From Lachnospiraceae bacterium (GTDB taxonomy: Bacteria; Bacillota; Clostridia; Lachnospirales; Lachnospiraceae), in the NCBI GenBank assembly GCA_014804645.1, contig JAAUZI010000041.1, positions 39,327-103,326 on the forward strand: DNA of 64,000 nt, in the 5' to 3' direction. The number at the start of each line of letters is the position of its first letter. Position 1 is the stretch's first letter. The translations under genes were made by a program, and so were the position numbers. The notes beneath the pieces are model-generated. The model was not told the DNA's origin. It did no database searches and was given only the letters and a program-made list of their open reading frames with translations. This document shows positions 58,512-64,000 of this stretch, one piece after another.

Positions 58512-59924
58512 ATGCGCAGATACTATCTGGCCGTGGATATCGGCGCTTCCAGTGGGAGACATATGCTGGGATGCATTCAGGACGGCAAAATACAGCTGGA
58601 AGAGATATACCGGTTTGAAAATGGGATGACGGAAAAGGATGGCAGTCTTCTGTGGGACACGGAGCGTCTGTTCTCGGAGATCATAAACGGCATGAAAAAA
58701 TGCGCTGCTTTGGGCAAGATACCGGAGAGCATGTCGGTGGATACCTGGGCTGTGGACTATGTGCTGCTGGACTCACAGGACAGGGTGCTGGGCAGCACCT
58801 ACGCGTACCGCGACGGCAGAACGCAGGATATGGACCAGCGGGTGTATGATATCATTGACCGGGATGCGCTCTATGCCAGGACAGGCATTCAGAAACAGTG
58901 TTTCAACACGATCTATCAGCTGATGGCTGACCGGGTGCAGAGGTTGGAGGTGTTGGAAAGGGCCGAGACTTTTCTGATGCTGCCCGACTATTTTCAATTC
59001 CTGCTGACGGGGAATAAGATGTCGGAGTACACCAACGGCACTTCCACGCAGCTGGTCAGTCCTGAGACAAAGCAGTGGGACAGAGAACTGATCACCATGT
59101 TGGGGTATCCGGAGGAGATTTTTCTGCCGCTTCGGACGCCAGGCACTGTGGTGGGGAAACTTGCGGAGAGCGTTGAGCGGGAGGTGGGTTTCTCCTGCAG
59201 TGTGGTGATGTGCGGCAGCCACGATACGGCCTCCGCGGTGATGGCCGTGCCCCGGGAGGCGGGGGACGCCATGTATATCAGTTCGGGCACCTGGTCTCTG
59301 ATGGGAGTGGAGCTGCCCGAGGCAGACTGCAGCGCGGAGAGCAGACGGGCCAACTTTACAAACGAGGGAGGCTACGACTATCGTTTCCGCTATCTGAAAA
59401 ACATTATGGGTCTTTGGATGATACAGTCCGTGCGGCATGAGCTGGGGGATGCATACTCCTTTGCGCAGCTGTGTGATATGGCTCAGGAGACAGGAGATTT
59501 TCCCTCCCGGGTGGACGTCAATGACGCCTGCTTTCTGGCCCCGAAAAGCATGACGGAGGAAATCCGGCAATACTGTGAGCGCACCGGGCAAAAGACGCCG
59601 CAGACGCCCGGAGAACTGGCCTGCGTGATCTATCGCAGTCTGGCGGAAAGCTACGGTGAGACCGTCAGGGAGATCGAGGCCAACACGGGAAAACGGTACG
59701 AGAGTATCTCCGTCATAGGCGGGGGCGCCAACGCCGCCTACCTGAACCGACTTACGGCCCAGGCCACGGGCAAAACCGTGTACGCCGGTCCGGGCGAGGC
59801 CACGGCCATTGGCAATATCATGGCCCAGATGATCGCCGCCGGAGAGCTGGACAGTCTGGCACAAGCCAGAAAATGCGTGTATGAATCTTTTGAAATCAAG
59901 GAGTATATGCGGAACTCAAAATAA
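58512..59924 (+). CDS. rhaB: Rhamnulokinase
   Basis: The 470-residue FGGY-family kinase phosphorylates L-rhamnulose. It begins AVDIGASSGRHMLG (phosphate 1 block), then SVDTWAVDYVLLD, CGSHDTASAVMAVP and ISSGTWSLMGVE, which fit rhamnulokinase rather than xylulokinase. The C-terminal SVIGGGANAAYLNRLTAQATG supports the fold. The last codons (EYMRNSK) are encoded by a GCGGAACTC motif of the family 2 type. It is the first gene of the rhaB-rhaA-rhaD operon. Confidence 0.93.
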   Translation: MRRYYLAVDIGASSGRHMLGCIQDGKIQLEEIYRFENGMTEKDGSLLWDTERLFSEIINGMKKCAALGKIPESMSVDTWAVDYVLLDSQDRVLGSTYAYRDGRTQDMDQRVYDIIDRDALYARTGIQKQCFNTIYQLMADRVQRLEVLERAETFLMLPDYFQFLLTGNKMSEYTNGTSTQLVSPETKQWDRELITMLGYPEEIFLPLRTPGTVVGKLAESVEREVGFSCSVVMCGSHDTASAVMAVPREAGDAMYISSGTWSLMGVELPEADCSAESRRANFTNEGGYDYRFRYLKNIMGLWMIQSVRHELGDAYSFAQLCDMAQETGDFPSRVDVNDACFLAPKSMTEEIRQYCERTGQKTPQTPGELACVIYRSLAESYGETVREIEANTGKRYESISVIGGGANAAYLNRLTAQATGKTVYAGPGEATAIGNIMAQMIAAGELDSLAQARKCVYESFEIKEYMRNSK

Positions 59925-59954
59925 ATAAAAAAACATGCGGAACTAAAATAGGAG
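59905..59954 (+). repeat. Family 2 leader motif, double copy, before rhaA
   Basis: TATGCGGAACTCAAAATAA occurs at the end of rhaB, and CATGCGGAACTAAAATAGGA follows about 30 bp later, just before the rhaA start. The second supplies the ribosome-binding site. The two are separated only by A-rich sequence; no long hairpin is present here. Confidence 0.65.
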
Positions 59955-59961
59955 GAAGAGT

Positions 59962-61218
59962 ATGATGACAACAGAGAGGTATGCATCCGCAAAGGAAATG
60001 TTTGCGGCATTGGGAGTGGACACGGACAGAGCGCTGGAGGTGCTGCGGGAGATTCCGGTGGCCATGCATTGCTGGCAGGGGGACGATGTGATCGGTTTCG
60101 ACCACGACGGGCCGCTGACAGGGGGCATTCAGACCACGGGGGACTATCCGGGCAAGGCCAGAACACCGCAGGAGCTGATGGCGGATATGGACAAGGCCAT
60201 TTCGCTGGTTCCCGGCAAAAAGAAGATCAATATACACGCCTGTTACGCGATTTTTGAGGAGGGAGAATTCGCGGACCGCAACCGTTTGGAGCCCAAGCAT
60301 TTTGCAAAATGGGTTGAATTTGCCAAGGAGAGAGGAATGGGACTGGATTTCAACCCTACCTTTTTCTCGCACCCCATGGTAAAAGACGGCCTGACGCTCT
60401 CCAGTCCCGACCCGGAGGTGAGGAAGTTCTGGATTGAACACGGCCGGGCCTGCATCCGTATATCCCAATATTTCGCGGAGGAGACAGGCATTCCCTGCGT
60501 TATGAATATCTGGACCGGGGACGGTTTCAAGGACGTGCCGGCGGACCGCATGGGACCGAGAATGCGCTACAAGGAGTCCCTGGAGGCCATTCTGGAGGAG
60601 CCTTTTGACAGAGATAAGGTGAAACCCTGTGTGGAGTCCAAGGTCTTCGGTATCGGCGTGGAGTCCTACACCGCCGGTTCCGCGGAGTTTACACTGTCCT
60701 TTGCCGCCATGCATGAGGGATGCCTGCCGCTGATGGACAACGGGCATTATCATCCCACGGAGGTGGTTTCGGACAAGATTCCTGCCATGCTCTGTTTCTA
60801 CCCGGAGATTGCGCTTCATGTGACCAGGGGCGTGAGATGGGATTCGGATCATGTGCTGCTCTTGGACGATGAGACCAGAGAGATTGCCAAGGAGATTGTG
60901 CGCTGCGACGCCCTAAGCCGGGTGTACATTGCGCTGGACTATTTTGACGCCAGCATCAACCGAATTTCGGCCTGGGCCGTTGGCATGAGGAGTTTTCAGA
61001 AGGCTCTGCTCATGGCTCTCTGCACCCCCAACGAGACGCTGAAAAAGCTGCAGGATGAGAGCCGATTTACGGAGCTTATGGCTGTGCAGGAGGCCATAAA
61101 GATGCTGCCTTTTGGAGATGTGTGGAACCACTACTGCGAGCAGTGCCAGGTGGCGGGAGACTTTGAATTGTTCGATGAAGTCCGTAAGTATGAGGAAGAA
61201 ATTTTGCTTGGGAGGTAG
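59962..61218 (+). CDS. rhaA: L-rhamnose isomerase
   Basis: The 418-residue enzyme converts L-rhamnose to L-rhamnulose. The typical segments are MHCWQGDDVIGFD, INIHACYAIFE, GLDFNPTFFSHPMVKDGLTL, MNIWTGDG and SYTAGSAEFTLSFA, with metal-binding His and Asp residues (for example MDNGHYHPTE). Length and motifs fit RhaA. The ATG follows AGGAGG. It is between rhaB and rhaD. Confidence 0.96.
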   Translation: MMTTERYASAKEMFAALGVDTDRALEVLREIPVAMHCWQGDDVIGFDHDGPLTGGIQTTGDYPGKARTPQELMADMDKAISLVPGKKKINIHACYAIFEEGEFADRNRLEPKHFAKWVEFAKERGMGLDFNPTFFSHPMVKDGLTLSSPDPEVRKFWIEHGRACIRISQYFAEETGIPCVMNIWTGDGFKDVPADRMGPRMRYKESLEAILEEPFDRDKVKPCVESKVFGIGVESYTAGSAEFTLSFAAMHEGCLPLMDNGHYHPTEVVSDKIPAMLCFYPEIALHVTRGVRWDSDHVLLLDDETREIAKEIVRCDALSRVYIALDYFDASINRISAWAVGMRSFQKALLMALCTPNETLKKLQDESRFTELMAVQEAIKMLPFGDVWNHYCEQCQVAGDFELFDEVRKYEEEILLGR

Positions 61219-61226
61219 GAGAACGC

Positions 61227-62054
61227 ATGAAAGTTTTAGACGCAAAATTTGTGCAGGGATTTATCAGAATGTGCAACGATGGCTGGGAACAGGGCTGGCA
61301 TGAAAGAAACGGCGGCAATCTGAGCTACCGCATGAAAGAAGAAGAGGCGGAGTCGGTGCGGGAGGAGCTGCAGACCGGCGGAGAGTGGAGAGAGATCGGA
61401 ACCTCCGTGCCGGGGCTGGCGGGTCAGTATTTTCTGGTTACTGGCAGCGGAAAATATTTTCGCAATGTGATTCTCGACCCGGAGGATTCGTTGGCGATCG
61501 TGGAGCTGGATGACAAAGGGGAGCGGTACAGAATCTGCTGGGGGCTGGTAAACGGCGGCAGACCCACCAGTGAGCTGCCCAGCCACCTTATGAATCATGA
61601 GGTGAAAATGCAGGCAACCGGGGGAAGGCACCGTGTGATTTACCATGCCCACACCACCAATGTGATTGCGTTGACCTTTGTGCTGCCGCTTAAGGACGAG
61701 GTCTTTACCAGGGAATTGTGGGAGATGGCAACGGAGTGTCCCGTGGTGTTCCCGGACGGTGTGGGCGTCGTTGGATGGATGGTGCCGGGGGGAAGAGAGA
61801 TTGCGGTGGCAACCAGCGAACTGATGAAAAAGTATGACGTGGCTATATGGGCGCATCACGGCATGTTTGCCTCTGGAGAGGATTTCGACCTGACCTTCGG
61901 ACTGATGCACACGGTGGAAAAATCGGCGGAGATACTGGTGAAACAGCTGTCCATGTGTCCCGCCAAGCTGCAGACCATCACAACGCAGAATTTCCGGGAT
62001 TTGGCGGTGGACTTTAAAGTGACCCTGCCGGAGAGATTTCTGTACGAAAAATAG
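61227..62054 (+). CDS. rhaD: Rhamnulose-1-phosphate aldolase
   Basis: The 275-residue class II aldolase splits L-rhamnulose-1-phosphate to DHAP and L-lactaldehyde. Family segments are RNGGNLSYRM, the zinc-binding HAHTTN and the later HHGMFA. The length fits RhaD. It starts 8 bp after rhaA and is followed by a terminator. No lactaldehyde reductase or microcompartment gene is near. Confidence 0.95.
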   Translation: MKVLDAKFVQGFIRMCNDGWEQGWHERNGGNLSYRMKEEEAESVREELQTGGEWREIGTSVPGLAGQYFLVTGSGKYFRNVILDPEDSLAIVELDDKGERYRICWGLVNGGRPTSELPSHLMNHEVKMQATGGRHRVIYHAHTTNVIALTFVLPLKDEVFTRELWEMATECPVVFPDGVGVVGWMVPGGREIAVATSELMKKYDVAIWAHHGMFASGEDFDLTFGLMHTVEKSAEILVKQLSMCPAKLQTITTQNFRDLAVDFKVTLPERFLYEK

Positions 62055-62071
62055 ACAATAGAAATAAATGA

Positions 62072-62108
62072 GCGGCGCAGGCTGATAAAGGTCACTGCGC
62101 CGCATTTT
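62072..62108 (+). terminator. Terminator of the rhamnose operon
   Basis: GCGGCGCAG pairs with CTGCGCCGC and ATTTTTT follows. The right side reaches the end of plsC on the other strand. Confidence 0.88.
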
Positions 62109-62109
62109 T

Positions 62110-62868
62110 TCAGGCACGCTGTTTCTGCAGTTCCGTAAGCTCCTCCAGATTGCGGTAATAGGCGTCGGCTATGATGTCTTTCACATAAGCGCTGAGATTC
62201 TTGCGGGTCTCCTTGTCCAGAGCCTTGATATCAATGGGCTTGCCGTACTCTATGATTACGGTCTGTTTTCTTATAAAGGGCAGATGGTCCTCGAAAATGC
62301 CGCTGGTGCCCACCAGGGTGATAGGCTGAATCGGAACGTCCGCCTTTTCAGCAATCTTGAAACTTCCCTCCTTAAAAGGCAGGAAATCCTGGTCGGTGCT
62401 ATTGCGGGTGCCCTCGGGGAAAATGCAGATGGAGATGCCGGATTTTGCTTTTTCCACACCTTTCAGGATGGTTTTCAGACCCTTTTTGATATCCTTGCGG
62501 TCCAGAAACAGGCAGTGCAGAAAATACATCCACACATTCAGCAGGGGATACCGCAGCATCTCCAGCTTTGCCACATAGCCGGTGGGGCGGGGAACCCGCA
62601 CATAAGTCAAGATAATATCAAAATAACTGCGGTGGTTGCCCACATACAGCACGGCGGTGTCCTTGGGCACATTTTCCTCACCTTTGACGATAACCTTGGT
62701 GCCGGAGAGGCGTATCACGCAGCGAAAGGCCCAGTTGACAATAGCCAGGGAACTTCTGTCCCGCAGCGGCATGTTGAATTTGCCGATGATCCACTCTGCC
62801 AACATCAGAGGTGTGGACAACACCAGAAATAAAAAAACAAATAACAGTACAAGAATCAGTCTAATCAT
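62110..62868 (-). CDS. plsC: 1-acyl-sn-glycerol-3-phosphate acyltransferase
   Basis: The 252-residue membrane enzyme makes phosphatidic acid. It has an N-terminal membrane segment (2-25), the NHxxxxD motif at 78-84 (NHRSYFD) and FPEGTR at 150-155. These are the acyltransferase motifs I and III. Its start is preceded by a family 2 leader motif with AGGAGG. It converges on rhaD. Confidence 0.93.
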   Translation of the reverse strand: MIRLILVLLFVFLFLVLSTPLMLAEWIIGKFNMPLRDRSSLAIVNWAFRCVIRLSGTKVIVKGEENVPKDTAVLYVGNHRSYFDIILTYVRVPRPTGYVAKLEMLRYPLLNVWMYFLHCLFLDRKDIKKGLKTILKGVEKAKSGISICIFPEGTRNSTDQDFLPFKEGSFKIAEKADVPIQPITLVGTSGIFEDHLPFIRKQTVIIEYGKPIDIKALDKETRKNLSAYVKDIIADAYYRNLEELTELQKQRA

Positions 62869-62871
62869 AGG

Positions 62872-62896
62872 TCCTCCTATTTAAAGTTCCGCATAT
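62872..62896 (-). repeat. Family 2 leader motif before plsC
   Basis: On the minus strand GGGGATATGCGGAACTTT is followed by AAATAGGAGG and then the plsC start. It matches the ends of the hairpin elements at 11608-11728 and 45561-45590. Confidence 0.65.
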
Positions 62897-62981
62897 CCCC
62901 ACTCTAAAGCATTTCATTCAGTATAGCATATTTTGGCAGGTGTGTACATAAGTTTAATTAAAACAACCGGGATTAATAAGC

Positions 62982-63413
62982 ATGAGACAGCATATTTTGA
63001 AAAGTGGGAAAAAAGCGGTGGCACTGCTGCTGTGTCTGGGCGTGTTGTGCGGCCTGTGCGGCTGCAGCCTGATGAGTACTGAGGAGGTAAAGCTGCGGGA
63101 TCTGGACTTTACGATACTGGGGGAGGAGCTGGTGCCCGCAGAGCTGGCGGTCATGATTGAGGAGCGCAAGGGGGAGGTCTTTAAGATGACTTACTCCGAC
63201 AATGAGAATCTGTACATATGCGTGGGATACGGGAGACAGGAGACCGGAGGCTACAGCATAACGGTGGATGAATTGTATCTGACGGAGGAGGCCGTCCATG
63301 TCCAGACCACACTGCTGGGGCCGGATGTGTCGGAAAAGGGAAACAAGACCCCGTCGTTCCCCTATATAGTGATAAAGACGGAGTATCTGGATCTGCCGGT
63401 AATCTGTAAGTGA
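62982..63413 (+). CDS. Small lipoprotein, PrcB-like C-terminal domain
   Basis: The 143-residue protein has a signal peptide with a lipobox-like LCGC (around residue 27), then a domain with GGYSITVDELYL and a C-terminal strand region, which resembles the PrcB C-terminal (protease complex accessory) domain. No catalytic motif is seen. The ribosome-binding site is weak. It is outside the membrane if exported. The function is unknown. Confidence 0.72.
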   Translation: MRQHILKSGKKAVALLLCLGVLCGLCGCSLMSTEEVKLRDLDFTILGEELVPAELAVMIEERKGEVFKMTYSDNENLYICVGYGRQETGGYSITVDELYLTEEAVHVQTTLLGPDVSEKGNKTPSFPYIVIKTEYLDLPVICK

Positions 63414-63422
63414 TGAAACCAC

Positions 63423-63468
63423 AGGCCCATCCTGTGCCGCTATGGCCGCAGGGCGGGCCTTCTTTCGT
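63423..63468 (+). terminator. Probable terminator after the small lipoprotein gene
   Basis: AGGCCC pairs with GGGCCT and an inner CCTG with CAGG, followed by a T-rich stretch (TCTTTCGTTT). The T run is not perfect. Confidence 0.5.
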
Positions 63469-63551
63469 TTGCCTTTTTCCTCTTTCCAATAGCGTTGAAA
63501 CGTGCTACACTGATAGAGGAATTAAGTCATAATACGGAGGTTCTACAGGAC

Positions 63552-64000
63552 ATGCTGCTGATAGAAAACGGATATATGATAGACCCCAAGTCGGGCAGGG
63601 AGGGCAATTACGATATTCTCACCGAGGGCAGCCGTATCAAGAGGATCGGCAGTCAGCTCAGGGAGAGCCTGACTGCGGCGGAGCGGAAAAAATGCGAGAT
63701 AATTAATGCGGAGGGCCTGCTGGTGGCACCGGGACTGGTGGACGTACACGTGCATTTCCGGGACCCGGGCTTTACCCACAAGGAGGATATTGTGACCGGG
63801 GCCGGAGCGGCGGCCAGGGGCGGCGTCACTACAGTGGTGCTGATGGCCAACACCAAACCCACGGTGGACACGGAGGAGACGTTGCGATATGTGCTGGAAA
63901 AGGGAAGGACCACGGGCATACATGTGGAGACCTGCGCCAATGTGACCTTGGGTATGAAAGGACAGGAGCTGGTGGACATGGACGGCCTGGCGGAGGCCGG
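63552..64000 (+). CDS. pyrC: Dihydroorotase, 3' truncated by window
   Basis: The first 149 codons of a class I-like dihydroorotase, which closes carbamoyl-aspartate in pyrimidine synthesis. It starts MLLIENGYMIDPKSGREG and has the metal site DVHVHFRDPG with His66 and His68, followed by the GGVTTVVLMANTKP segment. It has a CGGAGG site 12 bp before the ATG. The frame is open at the right edge. Confidence 0.93.
   Translation, partial: MLLIENGYMIDPKSGREGNYDILTEGSRIKRIGSQLRESLTAAERKKCEIINAEGLLVAPGLVDVHVHFRDPGFTHKEDIVTGAGAAARGGVTTVVLMANTKPTVDTEETLRYVLEKGRTTGIHVETCANVTLGMKGQELVDMDGLAEA

Overview
The window reads as one contiguous chromosomal piece from a spore-forming, low-to-mid-GC Clostridia bacterium, most probably a member of the Lachnospiraceae. 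The evidence is addAB, spoVT, a T-box in front of a eukaryal-type ileS, a TPP riboswitch in front of an ECF thiamine S-component, a vanG-type cluster, a domain-swapped GH3 enzyme and many clostridial-type two-component systems. No rRNA, tRNA, CRISPR array, prophage or intact insertion sequence was seen. The assignment rests on gene families and motifs read by eye; no database search was possible.

Layout. 1-6.6 kb: addB (5' end cut by the window) and addA. 6.6-10.0 kb: thiT with its TPP riboswitch, and a GH3 beta-glycosidase with inverted domain order. 10.1-13.8 kb: an ECF sigma factor, a membrane protein and an ABC exporter pair. 14.0-16.3 kb: an Rpn/PD-(D/E)XK protein carrying a 12-bp tandem repeat, and an aminotransferase. 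16.5-20.0 kb: a response regulator, a BcrAB-like ABC transporter and a histidine kinase. 20.1-27.1 kb, minus strand: a vanG-type glycopeptide-resistance cluster in the order vanR-vanS-vanW-vanG-vanXY-vanT, with VanT split into a membrane half and a racemase half. 27.4-31.0 kb: spoVT, a DHH phosphoesterase, a membrane protein and a sCache-HAMP-GGDEF protein. 31.1-35.4 kb: T-box, ileS and a nucleoside phosphorylase. 35.5-39.5 kb: a more AT-rich accessory block (AraC/GyrI-like regulator, GNAT, HTH-methyltransferase fusion, polytopic membrane protein, small orphan). 39.7-46.1 kb: glgP, a metallophosphoesterase, an aconitase-like hydratase and an SseB-like protein. 46.1-49.7 kb: a receiver protein and a PocR-domain hybrid kinase. 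49.8-57.3 kb: a degenerate M23 (SpoIIQ-like) protein, an amidohydrolase, a GH9-like lipoprotein, an alpha/beta hydrolase, a membrane-anchored Mur ligase and ddl. 57.4-62.1 kb: an AraC regulator divergent from rhaB-rhaA-rhaD. 62.1-64 kb: plsC, a small lipoprotein and the start of pyrC.

How it works together. From 10 to 27 kb the window is an envelope-defence neighbourhood: a sigma-linked ABC exporter, a two-component-linked BcrAB-like exporter and a vanG cluster predicted to make D-Ala-D-Ser-ended peptidoglycan precursors. The housekeeping partners (a MurF-like ligase and Ddl) lie 30 kb away. The rhamnose operon is a complete route from L-rhamnulose metabolism to DHAP and lactaldehyde.

The most unusual signal is not a gene. 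Two families of short repeats sit exactly at gene junctions and supply the ribosome-binding region of the following gene. Family 1 carries a 9-bp stem (GTAGTTGGC/GCCAACTAC) and occurs before the 10744 gene, before both vanT halves and, in reduced form, before the 46955 kinase; it lies at the split of vanT and encodes the C-terminal tail of VanXY. Family 2 ends in CGGAACT(N)TAAATAGGAGG and precedes five genes (11739, ileS, 45592, rhaA, plsC), in two places attached to long hairpins of related design.
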